A DNA stretch of 64,000 nt, taken from contig CM076191.1 of NCBI GenBank assembly GCA_038277395.1, positions 182,606,687-182,670,686 of the forward strand. Direction: 5' to 3'. Below the pieces are notes generated by a model, which did no database searches, was not told the origin of the DNA, and saw nothing but the letters and a program-made list of their open reading frames with translations. Shown in pieces: positions 11,041 to 22,367 of this stretch. The translations under genes were made by a program, and so were the position numbers. The DNA is from Dryocosmus kuriphilus. Its lineage: Eukaryota; Arthropoda; Insecta; Hymenoptera; Cynipidae. Every line of letters begins with the position of its first letter. Positions within the stretch are counted from its first letter, which is position 1.

Positions 11041-12400
11041 GGTAGTTATTGTTGTTTATTAGAGATGAAAAGGGAAGGTATAGAATATCTGACAAAGGAA
11101 GTTTCGGAGGTGATGAAGAAGTCTAGGGGTGGATAGAGATGCAAAGTTGGAGCAGGAAAGTGGTGTGAAAAATTGTCACATGGGAAATTTGGAGGTTAGA
11201 GAGAGCATGGTAATAATAAAAAACCTAGATTGTAGAATAAAAATAAAAAAGTCAGTAGTAAAGATTCGAGTCGATAAGGCACAAAAGAGCAGCGCAGCAG
11301 TGTCATCAGATCAGCTGTGTACAGCGTGCCAGGAAAATGAACCGACAAGGGAGTGTACGAAAGAAGGAGCGACATCCATAAGTTTAATCAGTGTGTGTAT
11401 AGAATCTTTGAAAACGGCAGCCGATGACCCGATGGCAAAGGTGAGAGACGAAGAGAGTGAGTAAGAAAAGAAGCAGAAGGACCAGGATGTGGCTTGGAGG
11501 AATTCGCCAAGGAAACTGTCAGAAGTGGAGTGGAAGGAAAAGACTGAGACAGGAGAGAGAAAATGTCATCGTGGTTGTAGGCAAGAATCTGGATACGAAA
11601 GAAGCCGATAAAACAATAACGGGAATTATAGCTATGAAATGAAAAATAGTTCCGGATATTTGTGGATGGAAAAGGAGTGGTGACGAGGTTTTGCTGAGCA
11701 TGGGATCGCGGAGAGGAAAAGCGGGGTTTATGAAAAGAAAGTAACTGGAAAGAGAAAAACAAGTGAAAAGATAGATAAAAAAGGAAGTGAGGAAATGGTA
11801 GGATAAATGGCTGGAGGTGAAAATTAGAAAGCACGAGGTAAAAATTGGGAGTACCTGGTGGGAATGGAATGAAAGAAAGGAAAAATGGTATTCAGAATGG
11901 AGGACGATGACGTCAAAGGTGGCAGAAGGAGCGAGAGGAATCAGAGTAGTGATGAGGAAAGTGGAGAAGAGGAGGAGAAAGTCTAGCAATGAAAAGGAAA
12001 AAGTGATGAGGCTAGTGAAGTGTGGGAAGGGATGTGAAGATTAATGAAAATAAAATGGTAAATGTGTATAAAAGAGAAGCAGGCAAATGGAATGGTTAGT
12101 AGAAGACTGTAAGGAGTAAAAAGGTATCTGTTGTATGGATTTGCACACAGGAGTAATGAAGGTATATTCATTGGTTTGAGAAAAGGCAAAATAGAAGAAG
12201 AAAAGGTAAATTGGCTAACGACAATAAGTGAAAAAGTGTGAGTTTCTCGACGAATAATGTATAATAGCGTTAAGAAAAACATAGTAAATTTGGGGGGTAG
12301 TTGAGAGAAATATGGAAGGATTAGAGTCGAAAGATAAAATAGATAAGGCGAATAGCAGGAATTCTAAGAGCGTCTGTATCTAAAATGAGAAAGAGCAGAA
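11041..12400 (+). pseudogene. Purine-rich decayed coding block, possibly LINE ORF1
   Basis: For about 1.3 kb the plus strand is strikingly purine-rich and, unlike its neighbours, has long low-stop stretches: 11129-11464 (111 codons), 11457-11642 and 11817-12044, in shifting frames. The conceptual peptides are Lys/Arg/Glu-rich with phrases such as GSTWWEWNERKEKWYSEW and VEKRRRKSSNEKEK. From memory this composition resembles the ORF1 (gag-like) proteins of some insect non-LTR retrotransposons, but I see no zinc knuckle or RRM motif to confirm it. No reverse transcriptase follows. The Ser/Phe-rich frames on the minus strand (11388-11834, 11519-11989, 11983-12282) are antisense shadows of the same purine bias. 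What is seen is the composition; LINE origin is an inference. Confidence 0.35.
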
Positions 12401-13316
12401 TGGGTATAGCTTTTTGATATTGTTTTTATTTGGTTTTTTAAATTTCTTTAGACAAAGGTATAGGTGCATGCTGTACTCTGTCATTTTGATTTTCTTTTTC
12501 ATTACTTAGAGGTAAGAATTCGTTAAAGAATCATCATAATCACCATAAAACGCCTTGCCTTGCCGCAAAATTTACTAAATAAAAACAAAAATCAGAAAGT
12601 GTTCCTACTTTAATGTTATATTACTGGGACATTAGTTTGTCTTCAATTTGACAATTAACCATAAACGCCACATTTCATACCACTCGAGCGGGCGCAAAGT
12701 CACACTTTTCCGCTCGGTTAAATAGCGGGCGGAAAAGGATTTATAGAAAAGGATATGCCCTAAATGTAACTCGATCCACGCGTTTTTTTTAAATTTAGTT
12801 AGTGTAACGAGAGTTGAAGGTACGATAATCGATTAAAAACAGTGCCGGTGCGCGTGACTTCTTGGGCTCCTGGACGTCGTAATTGAAAGTTATATTGGTC
12901 CACGGAAGCTGGTGCGTCATACAGAATGGCATTTGCGAAGTCGGAGATTTAGCGGCGCTAAACAGCGTCTTCTCTTTGGACGAGATCAACTTTGCAAAGT
13001 TTCCTCGAAAGGTCGTCTTCCCGACGAGAAGGTTCACGTTGACGATCAACGAAGTACGAACCGGAACGTACTAGAAGAGAGTGGAAAACAAGACTCAAGA
13101 AACTGCGGGTTGCCAAAGAGTTACGGATTTAGTATTCTTGACTGGAAATTGCGAGAATCCAGTGATTCATGTTACCATTACCATATCGCGGTCACTCGGG
13201 CATAATAGCAGAACAAATTTTTACTACTTGCCCTTAATTTTGTGCTGATGACAGGATCTTAGAACTGAAAGTTCGCTAAAGTAGAATCCTCAAATTTGAA
13301 AATAAATCATCAAACA
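12401..13316. other. Unassigned region with a GC-richer island (about 12,660-13,200)
   Basis: A segment noticeably richer in G and C than the surroundings, with overlapping open frames on both strands: 12795-13049 (-), and 12883-13074 and 12912-13205 (+). The plus-strand frame at 12883 reads as a plausible soluble protein (GDLAALNSVFSLDEINFAKF), but I recognise no family and see no convincing splice sites or start context. It may be a decayed exon of a host gene or of another transposon. The left part (12,401-12,660) is plain AT-rich DNA. Confidence 0.35.
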
Positions 13317-13331
13317 AACTTTAAATTATAG

Positions 13332-13770
13332 GAGAAAAATACGACACTTCCAGACTAATGTTAGTAAAGTTATATTATTGACGTTTCGTCATCATGGATG
13401 ACCTCTTCAGAAGAATAAGGTTACGATCTATTGGAAGTATGTATGTAATATAGTGTATATAAATAACAGAAGTAATAAAATTATAATGTAAAAATGTAAG
13501 AAACTTACTACAATTCTTGGTGTTATATCCATCTTTTTCGTCAGTTTAAAAGTTAATAGATAAAATAGTCATCTTTTGTTGAAAATTTGGAGTAAAATTC
13601 ATAATATGTTGCATGTTTTGAATGAATTAGCAAATCCCTTCTATTCTGCATAAGGTATCAATATTGATACAACTCTTGAAAAAAAACCATTTTTTTTAAA
13701 GAAACTGTACGAGAAAAAAAGGATTGTTGAAGAATCATGATACAATTGAATAAGATATTTCTATTAGAAT
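13332..13770 (-). repeat. Downstream pseudo-LTR of the PLE (inverted copy)
   Basis: About 440 bp, reverse-complementary to 16229-16666 with high identity. Shared landmarks include AATACGACACTTCCAGACTA, TACAATTCTTGGTGTTATATC and GGTATCAATATTGATACAAC. It lies 3' of the ORF in the coding sense. Confidence 0.85.
13369..13420 (-). ncRNA. Hammerhead-ribozyme-like motif in PLE pseudo-LTR (sense copy)
   Basis: On the minus strand: CTGAAGAG, a 6-bp stem GTCATC/GATGAC around CAT, then GAAACGTC. CUGANGA and GAAA are the conserved hammerhead core, and ACGU gives a palindromic stem III followed directly by the GUC cleavage triplet, the minimal dimer-type form described in PLEs. Stem I is also present: TTATTCTT before the core pairs with AATAATAT after GTC, with one mismatch. 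One extra G lies between the core and stem II compared with the strict consensus, so activity is uncertain. Confidence 0.65.
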
Positions 13771-14186
13771 TTTGAAATTATGAAATTGGCATAAAAACAT
13801 AACCTAGATAAATCAGAAATGCATATAGAGTATATTGAATAATTTTTACCTTGAAAGGTTGTTGTGAGAACTACTGTTTCTCAACAAATTTTCATATTCG
13901 TCCATTATTAAAATTTAATTATTTTTTTTAATTTATAAAAAATTTAAATAATAATCTCCATTGTGGTGGAACGTGGAAATGTTAACCACGCCATCATGAT
14001 AAAGCTGTGACTACTGCTATAACTGGAATAAAGCCGGGATATGGAAGAGGCCATGCGAGGAAAAAGGTGAACTATTAGAAGGAGAAGGAAATACGAAGGA
14101 AGGAGAAAGAGGAGAGGGAAATTTAAATGTTTGTTGAAATTCTAATTTGGAAATTATTACTTTAGTGAATATTTTTTAAAAGCATA

Positions 14187-16153
14187 TTATATGCAGGATT
14201 GTAGAAAGTTAAGTCTGTAATTTTGATCTCCTTCTTTTTCAATGTAGACCATTTCAATAAAAGACCTTTTATGAAAATTTTGTTTTTTATGTAGAATTCT
14301 TATATCATCCCAATCTATGGCTGATGAATCGCCATTATGTAATGAATGTATATGCTTAGCAATTTCGTTGTGATTTTTTTCACAATGGTTTATATTTCTA
14401 TAATGTTCGTCCTTTCTAGTTTTTGGAGATCTTTTGGTTTGTCCTATATATGATTGACCACAAGAACAATTAAGTTTATATACAACATTGCAATTTTCTA
14501 GTTTTTCCAAAGGATCTTTGTATAATTTTATGAAATAGTTAAATTTAGAATCAATTTTGAAAATAGTAGTAATATTGTAGTTTAAAAATAATCTACGAAT
14601 TAGAAATGAGATTTCAGGATAGTAATTTAAGGAGACAATTGTTTTTTTAGGTATAATGGTTTTAACATCATTTTCAGTAGAATTTATGGTATTAAAATTT
14701 TTGCTGTTAATTTGACGTAATCTAATATTTATGTGTTTATTTATAAATTGTTGGGGATAATTATTATACTATCGTATTTTTTAAACAAGAATTAGATTTT
14801 CATGATGAAATCTTGTATCTGAAAGTAGAACAGCTGAATCAGTAATATTTTTAATAATACTAATTTTTTGTTGAATTGGATGGTTACATATGAAATTTAA
14901 AACTTTACCAGAATATGTCTTTTTTCTATACCAGTTAGTGAATATGTTTCCTGAATCATCTCTAAATATTTTTATGTTTAAAAAATTTATACTTTTTTTT
15001 GATTCTATTTCAAACGTAAATTGTAATCTGTTATGATAGTTATTAAATTTAGAAGTAATTTCATGTATCTTATCTTTTGGAACAATCAAAAAGGTGCCAT
15101 CTACATATCCGTAAAAAGAGAAAATATTGAAATTAAATTTATTGAAAACATTATGTTCTAAATCTTGTAAAACTATTTCTGCTAACATACCTGAAATTGG
15201 AGAACCCATCGGTGTGCCAAATTTTTGAATATAAAATTTGTTATCAAATTGAAAGAAAGCTAATTTCATAAGAAATGTGATACAATTATTAAAATGATCC
15301 TGAGAGATGTTAGTAAATTTTTTAATATAAGACCATCTATTGTTTATGTCAGAAAGTACGAGATCTAATATGTTTGTGAATAAAGATGAAACATCTAAAG
15401 ATAGAAAAATATGATTATCCGGAATTTTTAAATTAATGATACTGTTACGAAAAGTTATGGAATTTTTTACAAAAGATTTTAGTTTTGGAATGGATTTAGA
15501 AAGAATGTTGTTCATAAATTTAGAGAGAAAATAAGTTGGAGTGTTTATATAAGAAACTACAGGTCTAAATGGAATATTTTCTTTATGTATTTTAGGAAGA
15601 CCGTACATTCTAGCAATATTAGTATTTGAAACACAAAGTAAATTTGGATTAACATTTTTAAAGTATCCTTTTTTAGTCAAATTTTTAATTAGAATGGAAG
15701 TGGAATTTTGTAATTTAGTCAAGAGATTAGAGTTTATTAGTTCGTGTTTGAATCGTGAAGCATAACATTCATTTTTGAATAATATGAGGTCTTATTTAAC
15801 AGCACAGTGACATTACCTTTATCTGCACGTGTGACAATGATATCTTTATTATTTCTGAAAAAGTTTTTTGCAATATTAATATGTTTTGCAATCATTTTGT
15901 CTATACAGGATATTCTCTTAGGTTTCTTTAAATAGTTGGACGTTAATGAGAGAACTTTGTGTCTAAATTCATCTCTAGATTTTAAAGGAATTTTTTCTAA
16001 ATTTATCTCCAAATCTTTAACAATTTCAGTACTATGATGATTTTTATTGGTTATGAAACCAGAGCTGAATTTTTCTCCCAAGCGGATTGTATCAATTACC
16101 TCATCAGGGATTGTTTTTTCTGATAAATTCAACAACCAAGGATCAGTAGATTA
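14187..16153 (-). pseudogene. Penelope-type RT + GIY-YIG endonuclease, inactivated
   Basis: N-terminal part (15737-16153): WLLNLSEKTIPDEVIDTIRL and VTRADKGNVTVLL, typical of PLE proteins. After a frame change near 15,730, the reverse transcriptase (14781-15722) shows ARMYGLPKIHKENIPFRPVV, motif A SLDVSSLFTN, motif B FGTPMGSPISGMLAEIVLQD, the catalytic box as YGYVDGTFLIVP, and FTFEIESKKSINFLNIKI. The canonical box is YVDD, so the second Asp has become Gly. A short break with stops at about 14,770-14,780 separates the linker and the GIY-YIG endonuclease (VVYKLNCSCGQSYIGQTKRS ... KHIHSLH ... FHKRSFIEMVYIE), which ends at 14187. The start is unclear: a stop lies just upstream of the first recognisable residues and no ATG context is visible, so the N-terminus is lost. 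Role in the family: target-primed reverse transcription. This copy should be dead because of the YVDG box and the breaks. Confidence 0.9.
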
Positions 16154-16228
16154 AAATTTGTGATTATTAATATTACAAACATTTAAGTTAGAATTCTGTA
16201 GTTTTTGACACTTTTACTAAGGTTTTTT

Positions 16229-16666
16229 CGGATAGAAATATCTTATTTAATTGTATCAAGATTCTTCAACAATCCTTTTTTTTCTCGTACATTTTCTTCT
16301 AAAAAATGGTTTTTTCAAGAGTTGTATCAATACTGATACCTTATACAGAATAGAAAGGATTTGCTAATTCATTAAAAACATGAAACATATTATGAATTTT
16401 ACTCCAAATTTTTAATAAAAGATGACTATTTTATCTATTAACTTTTAAACTGACGAAAAAGATGGATATAACACCAAGAATTGTAGTAAGTTTCTTACAT
16501 TTTTACATTATAATTTTATTACTTCTGTTATTTATATACACTATATTACATACATACTTCCAATAGATCGTAACCTTATTCTTCTGAAGAGGTCATCCAT
16601 GATGACGAAACGTCAATAATATAATTTTACTAACATCAGTCTGGAAGTGTCGTATTTTTCTCCTAA
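16229..16666 (+). repeat. Upstream pseudo-LTR of the PLE (inverted copy)
   Basis: Reverse complement of 13332-13770, lying 5' of the ORF in the coding sense. Inverted pseudo-LTRs are a known PLE arrangement. Confidence 0.85.
16574..16624 (+). ncRNA. Hammerhead-ribozyme-like motif in PLE pseudo-LTR (antisense copy)
   Basis: Identical core, stem II, palindromic stem III and stem I to the motif at 13369-13420, here on the plus strand because the pseudo-LTRs are inverted. The core CTGAAGA starts at 16584 and GAAACGTC ends at 16614. Confidence 0.65.
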
Positions 16667-16736
16667 ATTCAATTCCCAGACGTTAAATAATCTCCAAAGA
16701 AAACTCCATTATTCTTTGCTTAACAACTTTAAATTA

Positions 16737-17514
16737 GTTCAAACTAGAGTAAAATTTTCTGTCTTGTTTTCTTCAGTTTCTGTGACAACTAGAAGATCAG
16801 AGTATATGTGGAAGGAGTTTTGAGAGTCATATGTAAGAAGCAAATACGGATTCATAGTTATGAAGTTTTACGAATAATCAAATTTAGAGAATAATTTTTA
16901 CCCAAAGTTATTCAAATTTTTCTTATTACATTATACATCAGTCACGAACCCACCAATCAATAAATCAGGGTATCAGATGGTGATACTTGTCGCTTACATA
17001 GAAGAAAATCTCTGGTCATTGAGCAGCCCACAATAGGGCCTAAACGTTCACTGTTCATCTGTTCAAAGTCATTGATTGAAAAGAAGAAGGTGATTCAAAG
17101 GAATGACAGTCAGAAAAATATAATATGTATCTAAAATTTGAAGGCACTCACTCGCACGGAGAACAAGAGAATAGACTAAACAAACATTTCTACGTAGGCT
17201 AATGTTCTGTGCCAAAAATTGTATAAATAGATTAGACAGCAGTTCAATGCTCTCAAACGAGAAAAGTCTTTATTTACATACGCCAACGTATGTATGAAGC
17301 GAAATTTTCAACAGTAATTTAAAGATGATCGAATTCTTGTTTCTTTTGTTTCCCAGCGTAATAATTTCATAAGCATACATTCAATCATATTAAAGTATAA
17401 AATTTTATAAGATAAATTGTTATCCAAATTAAGAGGAGAATGGTTGATAGAAATGACACACATGATGTTTAGTTTTATTTTCCCTACTGAGACAGACTAC
17501 CAATTCTATTCCGA
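16737..17514. other. AT-rich intergenic DNA, no gene seen
   Basis: No motif-bearing frame and no repeats recognised between the PLE target duplication and the next element. The short open frame starting at 17417 runs into the next element's terminal repeat and is not credible as a gene. Confidence 0.5.
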
Positions 17515-18533
17515 AATTGAACCTCCCGAAGTCAAAAGGGGATACGCATGGATTCAGCGTGAGAGTATTGTCCAGAACGTCAATTTTAAAAATTGTTCAA
17601 ATGTTAATTTTAAGAACCGAAATTTGTAGAGAATTTCAAAGCGCATCTTTTCTTCCTTTAGCAAAATTTTGTAGCTTCTTTAGTTTTTGAAATAATTGGA
17701 AAAAAGTAGATTTTTTGAAAACAAAAAATTTTAATCTTTTTTAACTTCAACTCGCCCTAACTTAGCCAATTTTCAGAATTTTTTGCTTTAATTAATAACA
17801 GATCACGTGCTTAAGTCTTCTAAGACTAACTAAAAAAGAAAAAAGTAAATATTCTTATAAACAAAGAAGTTGTTAATTATTTGTTTAGACATTGTAAAAA
17901 TCATGAATTATAATCTTCAAGCGCTTCGCTTAGCGAGCGAATTTTGAGCAACGATAAACTTCCAGTGAGAAAGTTGTGGATGAATGTTGAAAGAAGTTCT
18001 TAGAAAGTTTGACATCAATCGAATTGATGGTTTAAAAATTATTAATATTTCAAGACGCAAACGGCTGGCCGTCTGGTGCGTGGAATGTACCGAGAGTCCA
18101 CACGCCGTGAAATGCCACTCTCGCTACATTTTGCCATCAACAATGATGAAAATTTTTGCAATTCATATGTTTAAATATTGAATAATACCAAAGCGTAATA
18201 ATTAAATGTGTTAATAACTTAACGCACTTTAATAATAATTATTGAAAATCCTTATTTGCTGTTGGGTTGAGTGCACGTGCTGTAGCTAATGCAGCTTTTA
18301 GCGAAAATTTTGAAGGTCATGCAGGCCAACCAAAACAAACCGTTATTATGGTTAGTTGTCCTTCTTGTAAAGAAAGAAACTATACTGTAACAGCCATATT
18401 TTGGCAAAGAAATTAAAAAGGGCTATTTCTGTCATAAGCAGTACACGTTTACTTTTATTAAGTATTCTTGCTGTAAAGAATAGTTTTAATAATATATAAA
18501 AAATTGGAATTCTCTGAGTGAAGAATTGAACCT
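17515..18533 (+). repeat. Terminal repeat, tandem copy 1
   Basis: 1,019-bp unit, highly similar to the units at 18534 and 19532 and inverted relative to 23243-24254. The short frame at 17984-18181 (with CVECTES) lies inside the unit and is not conserved intact in the other copies. Confidence 0.9.
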
Positions 18534-19531
18534 CCCGAAGTCAAAAGGGGATATGCATGGATTCAGCGTGAGAGTATTGTCCACAACGTCAATTTTAAAA
18601 ATTGTTCAAATGTTAATTTTAAGAACCGAAATTTGTAGAGAATTTCAAAGCGCATCTTTTCTTCCTTTAGTAAAATTTTGTAGCTTCTTTAGTTTTTGAA
18701 ATAATTTGGAAAAAAGTAGATTTTTTGAAAACAAAAAATTTTAATCTTTTTTAACTTCAACTCGCCCTAACTTAGCCAATTTTCAGAATTTTTTGCTTTA
18801 ATTAATAACAGATCACATGTTTAAGTCTTCTAAGACTAACTAAAAAAGAAAAAAGTAAATATTATAAACAAAAAAGTTGTTAATTATTTGTTTAGACATT
18901 GTAAAAATCATGAATTATAATCTTCACGCGCTTCGTTTAGCGAGCGAATTTTGAGCAGCGATAAACTTCCAGTGAGAAGGTTGTGGATGAATGTTGAAAG
19001 AAGTTTTTTAGAAAGTTTGACATCAGTCGAATTGATGGTTTAAAAATTATTAATATTTCAAGACGCAAACGGCTGGACGTCTGGTGCGTGGAATGTACCG
19101 AGAGTCCACACGACGTGAAATGCCACTCTCGCTACATTTTGCCATCAACAATGATGACAATTTTTGCAATTCATATGTTTAAATATTGAATAATACCAAA
19201 GTGTAATAATTAAATGTGTTAATAACTTAACGCACTTTAATAATAATTATTGAAAATCCTTATTTGCTGTTGGGTTGAGTGCACGTGCTGGAGCTAATAC
19301 AGCTATTAGCGAAAATTTTGAAGGTCATGCAGGCCAACCAAAACAAACTGTTATTATGGTTAGTTGTCCTTCTTGTAAAGAAAGAAACTATACTGTAACA
19401 GCCATATTTTGGCAAAGAAATTAAAAAGGACTATTTCTGTCATAAGCAGTACACGTTTACTTTTATTAAGTATTCTTGCTGTGAAGAATAGTTTTAATAA
19501 TATTTAAAAAATTGGAATTCTCTGAGTGAAG
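18534..19531 (+). repeat. Terminal repeat, tandem copy 2
   Basis: 998-bp unit joined head-to-tail to copy 1 through the junction TCTGAGTGAAG/AATTGAACC. It differs from copy 1 by scattered substitutions and small indels. Confidence 0.9.
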
Positions 19532-20373
19532 AATTGAACCTCCCGAAGTCAAAAGGGGATACGCATGGATTCAGCGTGAGAAGTATTGTCCAGAACGTCA
19601 ATTTTAAAAATTGTTCAAATGTTAATTTTAAGGACCGATATTTGTAGAGAATTTCAAAGCGCATCTTTTCTTCCTTGTGCAAAATTTTGTAGCTTTTTTA
19701 TTTTTTGAAATAATTGAAAAAAAAGTAGATTTTTTGAAAACGAAAAATTTTAATCTTTTTTAACTTCAACTCGCCCTAACTTAGCCAATTTTCAGAATTT
19801 TTTGCTTTAATTAATAACAGATCACGTGTTTAAGTCTTCTAAGACTAACTAAAAAAGAAAAAAGTAAATATTGTTGTAAACAAAAAAGTTGTTAATTATT
19901 TGTTTAGACATTGTAAAAATAATGAATTATAATCTTCACGCGCTTCGTTTAGCGAGCGAATTTTGAGCAGCGATAAACTTCCAGTGAGAAAGTTGTGCAT
20001 GAATGTTGAAAGAAGTTTTTTAGAAAGTTTGAGATCAATCGAATTGATGGTTTAAAAATTATTAATATTTCAAGACGCAAACGGCTGGACGTCTGGTGCG
20101 TGGAATGTACCGAGAGTCCATACGACGTGAAATGCCACTCTCGCTACATTTTGCCATCAACAATGATGAAAGTTTTTGCAATTCATATGTTTAAATATTG
20201 AATAATACCAAAGTGTAATAATTAAATGTGTTAATAACTTAACGCACTTTAATAATAATTATTGAAAATCCTTATTTGCTGTTGGGTTGAGTGCACGTGC
20301 TGTAGCTAATGCAGCTTTTAGCGAAAATTTTGAAGGTCATGCAGGCCAACCAAAACAAACTGTTATTATGGTT
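19532..20373 (+). repeat. Terminal repeat, tandem copy 3, truncated
   Basis: About 842 bp of the same unit, ending after CTGTTATTATGGTT. The sequence then switches to the A/T-rich 3' flank of the gene on the minus strand. Confidence 0.85.
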
Positions 20374-20486
20374 TATTATTTTTTTTTTACTAAATAATGC
20401 AAACAAAAAATACACATAAATATGAGAAACATAATTAATGTCTTAAAAGAAATGAGTCAAATACGCAGTCTTTGTACATTAACTAT

Positions 20487-22152
20487 TTACTCCTCATCCT
20501 CACTGCCTTCTGTATCTTCTGCGTTTTGATTCTTTTGATCAATTTTTTGAAAATAATTTTCGAAGAATCTTTTCCCAGAAGCACTCAAATAATTGAAGAG
20601 GCTTTGCACGTCCTTCACTTTAGCAGCTTTAATACCGATTGGATGTGGAGAAACTTTTTCTCGGTTAATTAGCTGAATCTTAGGTTTAAAAGAAAAAGAA
20701 GTTGGAGTTTTAAATTCGTAGTTATTATAGACATTGACTTTTCCATCGGGAAAGAAATGTATAACAAAAGCTTTACTGATCTGTAGCTTGCTTGAATTTT
20801 TCATATTAGCTTTGAAAGATTTCTCAAAATCTTGCAAAATGTTTTCGCATGAATCAATCATTGTGAAGGAAGGCTTACGAGCATTACGAATCAGTTCCAC
20901 ATATTCAGCAGAAGTTTCTATTTTTTCTATTCTTTTTAATTTTTGGGAATATGTACCAAAATTTCTATCGCACTGGTTGAATGAATGGCCTCGAACTGGA
21001 AATACATAATGTATTTCTGTTTGCAAATGAATGGATAGCAAAATTAAAAAATTAAGCACCGTGTAATTTTTATTTTGTCCAGGACATCCATCCGAAAAAA
21101 GAGTTATGCTGCGGTGCTTCATTTTGTCATATTCATTCAATATGGCGTACTGAATAAAACTACAGACAATACTTGCACCCTTTTTTGCAAGCCCTTCGAG
21201 AAAAGAAAACATAAATTTTTGTTCGTATTGTGTATATGCACATTGAATAGAAAAAGCCATAGTAAACGTCGATAAGACTGATCAGAAACTGGTAATTTTG
21301 GCAAGGGCAAATTTTGTGCAAAATCAAACTCGCAGCAAAGACTACTTTTGTCAGAAAGGAATTGTTTTTTTAAGGCAAAGTAGCTTTGAGCATTTTCCTT
21401 GTGCTTTATGGTTTCTTGGTCTTCTGCACCATCAGTTTCGCTTTTATAACTAATGTTGCATATGTCAGTTCGAGGTAATTTAAACGTAAATCCACTGAAA
21501 TAGTTTTAAAAAATTACTGTACGTGCACTCACTTATTGGCAGTTTTTCCCCACTTGCGTTTTGGGAAAAATAGGTATTCTCCAAACAATGTGTAAAGAGT
21601 CTTTAAATTTAGTGCTGGATTTTCAAAATATTCTAAACCAGTCGAATTGCGTTTATAATGTGAACATTTATGTGGAATTGATTCACAATGCTTCAGTATC
21701 ATTTGCTTAATATTTTCTGATAACTTGACTTGATTTTCGCGTCCCCCACCTCCTAAATTTGCCAAAGACTGATTATTTAAGAGCTTTTTTTTAACGGCTT
21801 CAACTCGTTTTTTACCTAAACGCAGAAAATTGCAGAAAAAAGTTTTACAAACTGTAATGTTACTCTCTTCAGTAGGGAATAAATACGTCCATTTGATTAA
21901 GCGAAGTTTCTCCTTGGCTTCCGTTTCATCAGGATCATTACATCTTAGCATTCCACGAAGAAGCAAATTTTGTTTATGATAATCACCCAGATCCCCAAAT
22001 CTTTTATGTAATGTTTTTTGTTGATCCAATGAAATCTTCTCAAAACATTTATCTCTACAGCAAGACTGTGCAACTTTGAAGGATCTCTCTGGAACTGTTT
22101 TCAAGGTTACATTGGTTTCACCATTTTTTGACTTAGTGATATACTGTTTTCC
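20487..22152 (-). pseudogene. CPGQNKN-motif (DUF7869-like) transposon protein, one frameshift
   Basis: Two exons are visible. The first (21533-22152) starts after a TATATTTCAG acceptor and carries a Cys-rich segment (SCCRDKCFEKISLDQQKTL), VCKTFFCNFLRLGKKRVEAV and PHKCSHYKRNSTGLEYF. A GTGAGT donor and CAG acceptor define a very short intron (21495-21532, 38 bp) that keeps the frame. The second exon (20487-21494) carries KSSLCCEFDFAQNLPLPKLP, LLWLFLFNVH, then after a one-base frameshift in an A run near 21,235 FSDGCPGQNKNYTVLNF, PVRGHSFNQCDRNFG and a C-terminal acidic tail (GSEDEE-stop). This layout matches a widespread arthropod protein family that Pfam, as I recall, calls DUF7869. The conserved D/CPGQNKN and GHSxxxCDRxFG motifs look like an RNase-H-type fold, so a transposase role is plausible but inferred. 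The 5' exon(s) are not identified. Confidence 0.75.
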
Positions 22153-22367
22153 CTGAAATATAAAAAAAAAATATTCTAGGAATCCCGAGGTAGATTTTTT
22201 CTCGCTTCTCCAAAAAATTATTTGGGCTAGTAATCGATAAAAATTTACCATCAGAAAATTATTTAAATCCAGTACCCATGTAGAAGAATCTTTTAGAAGT
22301 AAAATTAATTTTAAAATAAAGTATTGAAAATACGAAAATTAGGATGAAAAAAGTTTAAAATTTACCG

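Larger units (their letters stand above)
13329..16724 (-). mobile_element. Penelope-like retroelement (PLE), full-length insertion
   Basis: A 3,396-bp element flanked by a perfect 12-bp target duplication, AACTTTAAATTA (13317-13328 and 16725-16736). The ends carry pseudo-LTRs of about 440 bp in inverted orientation (about 13332-13770 and 16229-16666). A 58-bp tail (16667-16724) is present only on the right. One minus-strand ORF remnant (14187-16153) encodes a Penelope-type reverse transcriptase followed by a GIY-YIG-type endonuclease, the order that defines the PLE class. Length, domain order, inverted pseudo-LTRs and 10-15-bp target duplications all fit what is known of Penelope elements. 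Each pseudo-LTR contains a hammerhead-like motif (listed separately). The ORF is interrupted and a catalytic residue is lost. Confidence 0.9.

Noticed and set aside
11388..12282. Ser/Phe/Leu-rich minus-strand ORFs resembling membrane proteins
   Set aside because: They are the complement of a purine-rich strand, which always gives low-stop Ser/Phe/Leu frames. No signal or family motif.
13329..16724. LTR retrotransposon
   Set aside because: There is no gag, protease, RNase H or integrase. The terminal repeats are inverted, and the RT plus GIY-YIG order is Penelope-specific.
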